Below are positions 29,952-37,254 of a stretch of 64,000 nucleotides of DNA, piece after piece; position 1 is the stretch's first letter; every line of letters begins with the position of its first letter. Where the stretch lies: positions 124,001-188,000 of the forward strand of contig NZ_VOMB01000020.1 of NCBI RefSeq assembly GCF_019050325.1. The letters run 5' to 3'. The DNA comes from [Mycobacterium] fortunisiensis. Lineage in GTDB: Bacteria; Actinomycetota; Actinomycetes; Mycobacteriales; Mycobacteriaceae. Below the pieces are notes generated by a model. It ran no database searches and was not told the origin of the DNA. It was given only the letters and a program-made list of their open reading frames with translations. The translations under genes and the position numbers were made by a program.

Positions 29952-30698
29952 ATGCGACACCACGTCTTCGCCATCGTCGCGGTCCGGGCCTGGGCCGAGC
30001 TCCTCGGCGACTGGATGCGCGGCATCCCGGGGTTCGAAATGGCGGGTACGGCCGCCGACGCCGCCACCGCCCTGGTCGAACTGGCCCGGATCGACTCCCC
30101 CGTCGACATCGTGATGATCGAGGTCAGCACCCGGCTGGCGCTGGAATCCGTGGCGGCGTTGCGCCGGGCCGATCCACCGCGAAAGCTCATCGCGGTCGCC
30201 CTCGACGACGACCCCGGCGAGGCGATGGCGTGGGCCAGTGTCGGTGCGGCCGGCCTGCTGGGCCGCAACGCGTCGGCCGAACAGCTCGGCCATGCCTTGG
30301 TCAACGTCGCGCGCGGCGCGGTGCACTGTTCCGACGAGATATCAGGTGCGCTGCTGCGCGGGATCGGGGCCAATGGTGGCCGGTCCGCGGCCGATGCACA
30401 CAACGGCCTCACCGACCGCGAACAGGAAGTGGCGCGGCTGCTGGCGCACGGGTTGACGAACAAGGAGATCGCCGACCATCTGCACATCTCCCCCGGGACG
30501 GTGAAAAGCCATGTGCACAACGTGATCTGCAAGCTCGGGGTGCGGCGTCGAGCGTATGTGGCCCGCAAGCTGGGCCACGCCGGCGCCGCGGTTCGGGTCA
30601 GGGAGTCCGCGCCGGCCGGACATACGGGCGCAGCGGAGGCGGGCTGGTGTTCCACCGGCGCTGCCGGCGAAGGACAGCTGACTCGCCACCTGAGCTGA
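29952..30698 (+). CDS. LuxR/NarL-type regulator with degenerate receiver domain
   Basis: A 248-aa transcription regulator. Residues 1-120 fold like a response-regulator receiver, but the phosphoacceptor Asp is replaced by Glu (VMIEVS where NarL types have LMDVR). The N-terminal acidic pair is absent and the conserved Lys is replaced in GLLGRNASAEQL. It therefore probably does not respond to phosphorylation. Residues about 150-215 are a clear LuxR helix-turn-helix: LTDREQEVARLLAHGLTNKE, then HISPGTVKSHVHNV. No sensor kinase is adjacent. It sits between the two protease genes, so it is a likely pathway regulator. Confidence 0.85.
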   Translation: MRHHVFAIVAVRAWAELLGDWMRGIPGFEMAGTAADAATALVELARIDSPVDIVMIEVSTRLALESVAALRRADPPRKLIAVALDDDPGEAMAWASVGAAGLLGRNASAEQLGHALVNVARGAVHCSDEISGALLRGIGANGGRSAADAHNGLTDREQEVARLLAHGLTNKEIADHLHISPGTVKSHVHNVICKLGVRRRAYVARKLGHAGAAVRVRESAPAGHTGAAEAGWCSTGAAGEGQLTRHLS

Positions 30699-30816
30699 GG
30701 TCGAGCTCGCCGATGAGCCGGCGGTGTTCGGCCCGCAGACCGTCCTGACGTTGCTTGACCGCGAGCAGATCTTCCCGCATCTGCTCGACGGTTCTTTTGG
30801 TCTTCTTGGTTGCCAT
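30598..30816 (-). CDS. Small basic protein of unknown function, 72 aa
   Basis: I do not recognise this protein. It begins MATKKTKRTVEQMREDLLAV and continues as a charged, likely coiled-coil helix of about 40 residues, then a Pro/Arg-rich end. The last third overlaps the 3' end of the LuxR gene on the other strand by about 100 bp, which weakens the call. The heptad-like N-terminal half outside the overlap looks like real coding sequence. It is uncertain whether it belongs to the RiPP-like locus. Confidence 0.4.
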   Translation of the reverse strand: MATKKTKRTVEQMREDLLAVKQRQDGLRAEHRRLIGELDLSSGGESAVLRRQRRWNTSPPPLRPYVRPARTP

Positions 30817-30833
30817 GACTCTCGTGCTACTGC

Positions 30834-30895
30834 GGCGCCGGCGGCGTTGTCAATGCCGGCGCCGATAAACCACCCGAAAGATATAGGCCGGGTGG
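30834..30895. promoter_or_regulatory. Two consecutive dyads upstream of the PatA/PatG-like gene
   Basis: GGCGCCGGC (30834-30842) pairs with GCCGGCGCC (30855-30863) around a 12-base loop. CCACCCG (30870-30876) pairs with CGGGTGG (30889-30895) around the AT-containing loop AAAGATATAGGC. They lie between the small minus-strand gene and the protease gene at 30991 and may end transcription from the LuxR gene or serve as operators. The remaining 95 bp to the ATG contains no recognised motif. Confidence 0.4.
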
Positions 30896-30990
30896 CGATG
30901 TCGATACATCCGTGACCCCCACACGGGGCACCGTGAAAATCGACCGGTCGGGCAATTGTGGCGCCAGGTGCGGCCGCGCACCATTGCGCT

Positions 30991-32988
30991 ATGAGTCAGG
31001 CGCCGACCCCCCAACCACCGCAGCAGAGTGCGCGGGCGGCCGACACCGACGCCATTCTCGGTGAGCTGAAGTCACTGCGGGACACCGTGGTTCCCGATCC
31101 AGCGATATGTGTGGCCATCCTGGACGGCCCCGTCGATCTGAGCCATCCGTGTTTCGCCGACGCAGAGATCACCCGCGCCGATTCGCTGGTTCTCGACGAA
31201 GCCGGGACCGGTGCCATGTCCGGCCACGGCACCCACGTGGCCAGCGTCGTGTTCGGCAAACCGGACACCGGCGCGCTGGGCCTGGCCGCCGGCTGCCGCG
31301 GGCTGTCGGTCCCGATCTTCACCGACAGCACCGGGCGACTGTCCCAGCTCGATCTGGCCCGCGCCATCGAACGTGCGATGGCCGGTGGGGCGACCGTGAT
31401 CAACATCAGCGGTGGCGAACTCGTGGAGCGCGGCGAACCGGACCCGTTGTTGGCCCGCACGGTGGAGTCCTGCGAACGCAACGGGGTGCTGATCGTCGCC
31501 GCGGCCGGCAACGACGGCTGTGACTGCCTGCACGTACCCGCCGCGCTGCCCACGGTGCTGGCCGTCGGCGCCCTCGGCCGCGACGGAACGGCGTTGCCGT
31601 CGAGCAACTTCGGCGACCGTTACCTGGTCAACGGGGTGCTGGCGCCGGGCGAGGCGATCCCCGGTGCCCTCCCGGGCGGCGGGATCGCCGAGCTCACCGG
31701 TTCCAGCTTCGCCACCCCCATCGTCAGCGCCCTGGCCGCCCTGCTGCTGTCCGCGCAACGGCGCCGCGGCGAGGCGATCGACATCGACGCGGTACGCCGG
31801 GCGGTCCTGGCCGCCGCCCAACCCTGCGGTTCGCCCACCGCCGATCCAGACCCCCGCTGCCTGGCGGGAATTCTCAACGTCCACGGCGCACATGCGCTGA
31901 TCACCCAAGGAGACACCGTGACCGAGACAGCTGCAACACCGATCATCGAACCCGAGCCGGCCGGCGTGACACCGTCGTGTGGTGGCGCACCGTGCACCTG
32001 CGGAGCCACCGCGGCAGCCGAGGCCGCGCCGGCGGCCCCGGCACACGAAGCGCCGACCCCGCCCCAGGCCGCCCATCCGCTGCCGGCCTCAAATGTGTTC
32101 GCACTGGGAAACATCGGATTCGACTTCGGCACCGAGGCGCGCCGTGACGGCTTCCGCCAACTCATGCCGACGGTCGAGAGCACGGACGAAACACCCATCG
32201 TGAGCGAACCCAATCCGTACGACGCGGTCCAGCTCGCCAACTACCTCGACGAGCACCCCTGGGAGTCGACGAAACTCATCTGGACGATGAACCTGAACCT
32301 CACCCCGATCTACGCGATCGAGGCGGAGGTCACGTATCACGAAGCCGTGTACCAGATGCTGCGCCACGCACTGCGCTGCCAGGTGCTCCCGGCCGAGGAC
32401 GACGAGTTCATCTCGCGGGTGTCACTGCCCGGCGTGCTCACCAGCCGCACCGTGACAACGTTTGCCGGGCAACGCCTTCCGGTGATCGTGGTGCAGCGTC
32501 GCGGCCTCTACACCTGGAACGAGAACAACCTGGTGCGAGCCGTGCTGGGGGCAATCGACTTCGACCGGCTGACCAACCAGCTCGGCATCGACCGGTCCAA
32601 GGCGCAAGCCCGCACCGAGCTCAAGCTGCGGCAGATGCTCGACAAGGTCTACTACGAACTGCGCAATCTCGGCCAGTCGTCGGCAGATCGGGCGATCAAC
32701 TACACCGCCACCAACGCATTCATCTTCTCCGACATCATGGCCAAGGGCCTGTTGGCCGGCGAGTTGGTGGACGGCGATGTCACCAGCCTGTATTCGCTCG
32801 AGAGCATCAGCGCGGTGAAGAGCCCGTTCGGCCGGCTCGACTGCGACTGCTGGGACGTCAAGATCACGTTCTTCTCCCCCGAGAACGAGCGCCGGGCCCG
32901 GGTGGTCTACCAGGCCACCGTCGACGTCAGTGATCCATGGCCGGTTCAACTGGCGCCCATCCATCAGTACCTGGTTTCAGGAGGTTAG
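30991..32988 (+). CDS. PatA/PatG-family cyanobactin-type maturation protease
   Basis: A 665-aa protein in two parts. Residues 1-310 are a subtilisin domain of the cyanobactin PatA/PatG type: Asp 45 in AILDGPVDLSHPCF, His 79 in SGHGTHVASVVFG, VINISGGEL, AAAGNDGCDCLHVPAALP and Ser 239 in GSSFATPIVSALAALL. A Cys/Ala/Pro linker (CGGAPCTCG) leads to residues about 370-665, which match the PatG C-terminal region: NVFALGNIGFDFGTEARRDG, LIWTMNLNLTPIYAIE, and SRVSLPGVLTSRTV with VIVVQRRGLYTW. In cyanobactin pathways such proteases cut the precursor after the leader (PatA) or cut and macrocyclise (PatG). No signal peptide is present. The ATG at 30991 has no clear Shine-Dalgarno. The stop is 4 bp from a precursor-like gene. 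Confidence 0.9.
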   Translation: MSQAPTPQPPQQSARAADTDAILGELKSLRDTVVPDPAICVAILDGPVDLSHPCFADAEITRADSLVLDEAGTGAMSGHGTHVASVVFGKPDTGALGLAAGCRGLSVPIFTDSTGRLSQLDLARAIERAMAGGATVINISGGELVERGEPDPLLARTVESCERNGVLIVAAAGNDGCDCLHVPAALPTVLAVGALGRDGTALPSSNFGDRYLVNGVLAPGEAIPGALPGGGIAELTGSSFATPIVSALAALLLSAQRRRGEAIDIDAVRRAVLAAAQPCGSPTADPDPRCLAGILNVHGAHALITQGDTVTETAATPIIEPEPAGVTPSCGGAPCTCGATAAAEAAPAAPAHEAPTPPQAAHPLPASNVFALGNIGFDFGTEARRDGFRQLMPTVESTDETPIVSEPNPYDAVQLANYLDEHPWESTKLIWTMNLNLTPIYAIEAEVTYHEAVYQMLRHALRCQVLPAEDDEFISRVSLPGVLTSRTVTTFAGQRLPVIVVQRRGLYTWNENNLVRAVLGAIDFDRLTNQLGIDRSKAQARTELKLRQMLDKVYYELRNLGQSSADRAINYTATNAFIFSDIMAKGLLAGELVDGDVTSLYSLESISAVKSPFGRLDCDCWDVKITFFSPENERRARVVYQATVDVSDPWPVQLAPIHQYLVSGG

Positions 32989-32992
32989 GAAT

Positions 32993-33190
32993 ATGAGTAC
33001 CCATTCTCGGCAGGCGCCCGCCGCCGCGTTGCCCCCGCAGCGGGCCGGTATCGCACGTCTCGACGGCGCCGAAGCTGCCGGCCGCCCGGGCGGCCCCGGA
33101 TCAGGTTCGGTACAGGCCTCAGTCAGCTGCGGAGACCTTCCCGGACTGGCCCGTTCGATGTGTTACGCCGCCAAGGGGATCAAGTACTAG
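32993..33190 (+). CDS. Candidate RiPP precursor peptide 1, 65 aa
   Basis: A 65-aa peptide beginning MSTHSRQAPAAALPPQRAGI, with a strong AGGAGG eight bases before the ATG and only 4 bp after the protease stop. LPPQ (13-16) and Arg 22 have the same spacing as in the second peptide and as in the cyanobactin leader LPQQ-x5-R. A Gly/Pro linker follows (30-38). SVQAS (39-43), like the PatA cleavage motif G(L/V)E(A/P)S, then precedes VSCGDLPGLARSMCYAAKG, which contains two cysteines. The predicted core is residues 44-65, ending GIKY. The heterocyclase-recruiting LAELSEEAL helix is absent. A tandem 18-bp duplication includes its last codons and stop. Confidence 0.75.
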   Translation: MSTHSRQAPAAALPPQRAGIARLDGAEAAGRPGGPGSGSVQASVSCGDLPGLARSMCYAAKGIKY

Positions 33191-33210
33191 CAGGGGATCA
33201 AGTACTAGCG
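33175..33210. repeat. 18-bp tandem duplication spanning the end of precursor 1
   Basis: GGGGATCAAGTACTAGC(A/G) occurs twice in a row (33175-33192, 33193-33210), 17 of 18 bases identical. The first copy encodes the final GIKY and the stop codon of the 65-aa peptide; the second repeats the same codons and stop in frame just after it. It is a recent duplication by appearance and does not alter the encoded peptide. Confidence 0.85.
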
Positions 33211-33306
33211 CCGTCGAGCCCGGAAAGGAGCGAATCGCAAACCAACACAACCGGTGAATTCTCACCAGTCGAACACTCGAAAAACACAACCAGAAAGTAG
33301 AAACCC

Positions 33307-33471
33307 ATGAGTACAGCACATGAGATGTTGCCGCCCCAGGCGTCGCCGATCGACCGGACGCCGGCCGGGGCCGCCGCATTCACCAACCAGGCGGGCGTGT
33401 CGGCCTCGTTCGACTTCCCGTGGGAGCAAGTCGCCACCACCGGAATCGGAATCCTGGGCGGCCTGCTCTGA
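33307..33471 (+). CDS. Candidate RiPP precursor peptide 2, 54 aa
   Basis: A 54-aa peptide beginning MSTAHEMLPPQASPIDRTPA. LPPQ (8-11), Ile 15 and Arg 17 align without gaps to LPPQ, Ile 20 and Arg 22 of the first peptide. RTPAG resembles RLTAG of the cyanobactin leader PatE. GVSAS (30-34) resembles the PatA recognition motif. The predicted core is FDFPWEQVATTGIGILGGLL (35-54), hydrophobic with Trp and Gly residues and no Cys, so thiazole formation is impossible. The 116-bp upstream gap is A-rich, with only a weak ribosome binding site (AGAAAG). A strong hairpin begins nine bases after the stop codon. Confidence 0.72.
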   Translation: MSTAHEMLPPQASPIDRTPAGAAAFTNQAGVSASFDFPWEQVATTGIGILGGLL

Positions 33472-33479
33472 AACCTGTT

Positions 33480-33517
33480 GCGGCGCATCGGTGGCCGTCG
33501 CACCACCGATGCGCCGC
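33480..33517 (+). terminator. Strong hairpin downstream of precursor 2 (attenuator-like)
   Basis: GCGGCGCATCGGTGG (33480-33494) and CCACCGATGCGCCGC (33503-33517) form a perfect 15-bp stem with an 8-base loop. It starts nine bases after the stop of the 54-aa peptide and ends 35 bases before the next start codon. No T-run follows. Such a hairpin could partly stop transcription, or protect the short precursor message, so that peptides are made in excess over the downstream enzyme. Confidence 0.75.
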
Positions 33518-33552
33518 ACTCCCGCACGCCCCCTCGAACGACGGAGCCAATC

Positions 33553-33939
33553 ATGACCGAAACTGCACGCATCCGCGCATTCTCGCTCGGTATGCAACAG
33601 GCACCGATCCTGCGGGACCGGCCGACCGCACTGATCAAACCCGACTTCCAGCAGCTGCCGCCGCGCGTGCTCCGCTACGTGCAGCGCCCACCGAACCGGC
33701 CGTTTTTGCCCATCCAAGGCGTGGTGGACCGGGGCAACCTGCACACCCTGCGGACGACTCCCGGCCCGGACCAGAAATTCGATGACGACGGCGTCACCAA
33801 GATCGCCCGATTCTCCCGGTTCGGCCCCTTCGGCCCCGACCCGGCCGATCCCGCACCGTTTGTCCGCTCGGCACCTTTCGGGGTGGCGGTATGCCCGATC
33901 CTGGCACCGTATGCGGCCGCGCGCTGCGCCCAGCCGTAG
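33553..33939 (+). CDS. Unknown 128-aa protein, possible third precursor
   Basis: A 128-aa protein with start ATG preceded by GGAG. It begins MTETARIRAFSLGMQQAPIL; QQAPILRDRPTA loosely recalls the QGQPVIRLTAG part of the cyanobactin leader. The C-terminal half contains FSRFGPFGPDPADPAPFVRS and SAPFGVAVCP, an unusual Phe-Gly-Pro-rich pattern that might be a modified core. The 3' end overlaps the reductase gene by 49 bp in another frame, implying coupled translation. It could instead be an accessory binding protein. I know no family for it. Confidence 0.6.
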   Translation: MTETARIRAFSLGMQQAPILRDRPTALIKPDFQQLPPRVLRYVQRPPNRPFLPIQGVVDRGNLHTLRTTPGPDQKFDDDGVTKIARFSRFGPFGPDPADPAPFVRSAPFGVAVCPILAPYAAARCAQP

Positions 33940-36900
33940 CGCCACCGGTCGCGGCCCGCGCGGCCGCGCTGTATGCCGAGGATCGGCAGTTCCGCGAATG
34001 CCTGCCGCGGCCCGAGGTTTCCGCCGCGCTCAGCGCAGACGGGCTCGGACTCGCCGCCATCATCGGCACGGTGATGCGTGCGTACTCCGGCCGGCCGGCC
34101 CTGGTTCGGCGCTGGCCCACGCCGCGCACGGTCAGCTACCGCGCGCTGTGGATCCGGATCAACGCGATCGCCGCCCAGTGGCGCCACGACTACCAATTCC
34201 CGGTACTGCCGGGTGATTTCGTCTGTACTCTGGGCGTTGCCAGCGCCGACCACCTGACGGTGGATCTGGCCTGCGCGCTGGCCGGTGCAGTGACGGTGCC
34301 GGCGCCCTGTGGTGCGGCTCCGGCGCAGCTGGCCCAGATCCTGGACGAAACCCGGGCCCCGGTGCTCGCGGTCAGCGCCGATCTGCTGAGCACCGCGGTA
34401 GCGGCGGCCCTCGCCGAACCCGCGGTGCGCCGGATCATCGTGTTCGACCGGTCGCCCGACCCCGACGTCGCGCGGAACACCCTGGCGGCCGCCCGTGTTC
34501 GGGCGACCGCGGCGCGGCATCCGGTTGTGCTCGAATATCTCGACGAGGTCATCCGGCGGGGCTGCCGACTGCCGCCGGTTCCGGCCCCGGCCGCCGACCC
34601 GGACCGGCTGGTCGGCCTGTACTACACCTCGGGCAGCACCGGCAGGCCCAAGGCCGCAATGTACACCGAACGGATGGTGGCCGGCACGTGGCGCAATCCG
34701 GTTGCCGTACCAGTGATCTCCTACAACTACCTGCCGATGAGCCACTACGGCGGCAAGGCGCTGGCACTCACCACCCTGGCAAGCGGCGGCACCGCCCATT
34801 TCGCCGCCACATCGGACATGTCGTCACTGTTCGACGACCTCACCGCGGTGCGCCCCACCGTACTGCCGCTGATCCCCCGGGTGTCCGAGCTGATCTTCAG
34901 CCGGTACCAGCACGAGTACGATCGCCGGCTGACACCGGACACCGATCCCGCGACCCTGCGCGCACAGGTGATGTCGGAGCTGCGCGAGACCGTGCTCGGC
35001 GGCCGACTGCTGCTGGCGGCGTCCGGGAGTGCACCGCTGTCGACAGAGCTGGCCACCTTCCTCGAATCGTGCCTGGGAGTGCACCTTTCAATCGGCTACG
35101 GCACCACCGAAACCGGCAACATTCTCCACGACGGTCGGGTGGTGCGGCCCCCGGTGACCGACTACAAACTTCTCGACGTGCCCGAGCTCGGGTATTACGG
35201 CACCGACCGGCCCTATCCCCGCGGCGAGCTGCTGGTGAAGTCCGAGAACCTCAGCCCCGGCTACTACCGGCGCCCCGAGAGCACGGCCGGCTCCTTCGAC
35301 GCCGACGGCTACTACCGCACCGGCGACATCATGGCCGAGATCGCGCCGGATCAGCTGGAATTCGTGGAACGGCGAACCAACGTGGTCAAGCTGTCCCAGG
35401 GTGAGTTCGTCGCGCTCTCGCAGCTGGAATCGGTGTTCGTCGCCAGCCCGCGCATCCGCCAGATCTTCGTCTACGCCGACAGCGCGCAGGCATTCGTCCT
35501 GGCCGTGGTCGTGCCCGAGCCCCACGCCGGCACGGCCGCGATCGTTCAATCGCTGCGGCGCATCGCCCGGGAACAGCGCCTGCGTCCCTATGAAGTACCG
35601 CGCGACATCCTGATCGAGACACAACCGTTCAGTGTCGACAACGGTCTGCTCACCGCCACCGGCAAGCTCGCCCGGCCTGCGCTGACCGACCGCTACCGCG
35701 ACCGGCTCGATCAGCTGTATGCGGCCATCGCCGACCGCCGGCAGCACGAGCTCGCCGCGCTGCGCCGCGGCACCGCGAACCCCACCGAGACCGTGTGCCG
35801 GGCGGCCCGCGCCGTGCTCGGCATCCCGGGGCTGTCCTGTGACACCGTGCCGGCCGACGTAGGTGTGGACTCTTTGACCGCCCTGAGCCTGGCCACCCTG
35901 TTGTCAGAGCTCTTCGGCGTGGACGTCGCGGCGGCCGATGTTCTCGCCCCCACCCGCAGCCTGGGCGGGCTTGCCACACTTGTCTGCTCGCGCCGCGGCG
36001 CGAGCGGCCGGCCGCGGGGCACCGGGCCCGCCCGCGACACCGACCGGGTGCGCGCCCGTGACCTCACCCTGGACCGGTTCATCGAGCCGGGCATCCTCGG
36101 CCGGGCCACCACCGGACTCGGACTTCCCACCGACGCGCCCCGGACGGTGTTGCTGACCGGTGCCAACGGCTTTCTCGGACGCGTCCTGTGCACCGAGTGG
36201 CTGCGCCGGCTGGCCCCCACCGGAGGCCGGCTGATCTGCCTGGTCCGCGGCGCCGACAACGACGACGCCCGGCACCGGATGACGCTTGAGCCCTGGAGCC
36301 GGGCCGACTCCGGGCTCGAAGTCCTGGCCGGCGATCTGACCCGCGCCGCGCTCGGCCTGGACCGCGCCACCTGGTCACGCCTGGCCGCCACGGTGGATTT
36401 GATCGTGCACCCGGGCGCGCTGGTCAACCATCTGCTGCCCTACTCAGAGTTGTTCGCCCCCAATGTCGCCGGCACCGCCGAGGTGGTACGGCTGGCGATC
36501 ACCGATCGCCTGAAACCGATGGCCTTTGTGTCCACCGCGGCAGCCGGCACCACCGACTACGGCCGCCCCCTCGCCGAGCACATCGACATCCGCGCCGGCT
36601 GCCCGGCCCGGACCAGAACGGCCGCACCGGCCAACGGCTACCTGCTCAGCAAGTGGGCCGGCGAGGTGCTGCTGCGCGAAGCCCACGACCGGTGCGGACT
36701 GCCGGTGACGGTGCTGCGTCCGTCGATGATCCTGGCGCACAGCAGGTTCAGGGACTATCTGAACATCGACGACGTGTTCACCCGGCTGATCCTGAGCGTG
36801 GCCGCGACCGGCATCGCGCCGCGTTCGTTTTACCGGCACCCCGCCACCCGGCCGCACTACGACGGCCTGCCCGTCGACGTCGTCGCCGCCACGATCGTGG

Positions 36901-37253
36901 AACTGGCCTGGCCGGCCGGACCCGCGGGCACCTTCGCCACCCACAACATCGTCAACCACCACGACGACGCGATCTCACTCGACGTCATCGTGGACTGGCT
37001 GACCGAGGCCGGGCCGCCAATCACCCGCATCGCGTCGCACCGGGACTGGGTGACGCGCCTCGACACCGCCCTGCGTGCCCTGCCGCCGCGGCCACGCAGG
37101 CACTGCCTGCTCCCGCTCCTGGCGGCCTTCAGCGAGCCGGCCGAAGCCGTTGCGGGATCGGCCTTCCCGTCGCAGCGGCGCCCGGTGCCGCGGCTGACCC
37201 CGCAGCTCATCGGCGGATACCTCGACGCGCTGCGCCACCGCGGCCTGTTGTGA
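33891..37253 (+). CDS. Carboxylic acid reductase-like protein (A-PCP-R)
   Basis: A 1120-aa three-domain enzyme. The adenylation domain has YYTSGSTGRPKAAMYTE (about 243-259) and YRTGDIMAEIAPDQLEFVER. A phosphopantetheine carrier domain has DVGVDSLTALSLATLLSELF (Ser 661 as attachment site). The C-terminal thioester reductase domain has TGANGFLG (756-763, NADPH site) and a NGYLLSKWAGE (YxxxK) site. The family activates a carboxylic acid as an acyl-AMP, loads it on the carrier arm and releases an aldehyde; mycobacterial relatives act on fatty and aromatic acids. Here the substrate could be a lipid acid or a peptide C terminus. It is encoded at the end of the protease-precursor operon and needs a phosphopantetheinyl transferase encoded elsewhere. 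Confidence 0.88.
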   Translation: MPDPGTVCGRALRPAVAPPVAARAAALYAEDRQFRECLPRPEVSAALSADGLGLAAIIGTVMRAYSGRPALVRRWPTPRTVSYRALWIRINAIAAQWRHDYQFPVLPGDFVCTLGVASADHLTVDLACALAGAVTVPAPCGAAPAQLAQILDETRAPVLAVSADLLSTAVAAALAEPAVRRIIVFDRSPDPDVARNTLAAARVRATAARHPVVLEYLDEVIRRGCRLPPVPAPAADPDRLVGLYYTSGSTGRPKAAMYTERMVAGTWRNPVAVPVISYNYLPMSHYGGKALALTTLASGGTAHFAATSDMSSLFDDLTAVRPTVLPLIPRVSELIFSRYQHEYDRRLTPDTDPATLRAQVMSELRETVLGGRLLLAASGSAPLSTELATFLESCLGVHLSIGYGTTETGNILHDGRVVRPPVTDYKLLDVPELGYYGTDRPYPRGELLVKSENLSPGYYRRPESTAGSFDADGYYRTGDIMAEIAPDQLEFVERRTNVVKLSQGEFVALSQLESVFVASPRIRQIFVYADSAQAFVLAVVVPEPHAGTAAIVQSLRRIAREQRLRPYEVPRDILIETQPFSVDNGLLTATGKLARPALTDRYRDRLDQLYAAIADRRQHELAALRRGTANPTETVCRAARAVLGIPGLSCDTVPADVGVDSLTALSLATLLSELFGVDVAAADVLAPTRSLGGLATLVCSRRGASGRPRGTGPARDTDRVRARDLTLDRFIEPGILGRATTGLGLPTDAPRTVLLTGANGFLGRVLCTEWLRRLAPTGGRLICLVRGADNDDARHRMTLEPWSRADSGLEVLAGDLTRAALGLDRATWSRLAATVDLIVHPGALVNHLLPYSELFAPNVAGTAEVVRLAITDRLKPMAFVSTAAAGTTDYGRPLAEHIDIRAGCPARTRTAAPANGYLLSKWAGEVLLREAHDRCGLPVTVLRPSMILAHSRFRDYLNIDDVFTRLILSVAATGIAPRSFYRHPATRPHYDGLPVDVVAATIVELAWPAGPAGTFATHNIVNHHDDAISLDVIVDWLTEAGPPITRIASHRDWVTRLDTALRALPPRPRRHCLLPLLAAFSEPAEAVAGSAFPSQRRPVPRLTPQLIGGYLDALRHRGLL

Positions 37254-37254
37254 T

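Noticed and set aside
33254..33310. 18-residue open frame starting GTG and ending in a TGA that overlaps the start of precursor 2
   Set aside because: The overlap is suggestive of coupling, but the nearest GGAAAGGAG is about 30 bases too far and the peptide shows no motif.
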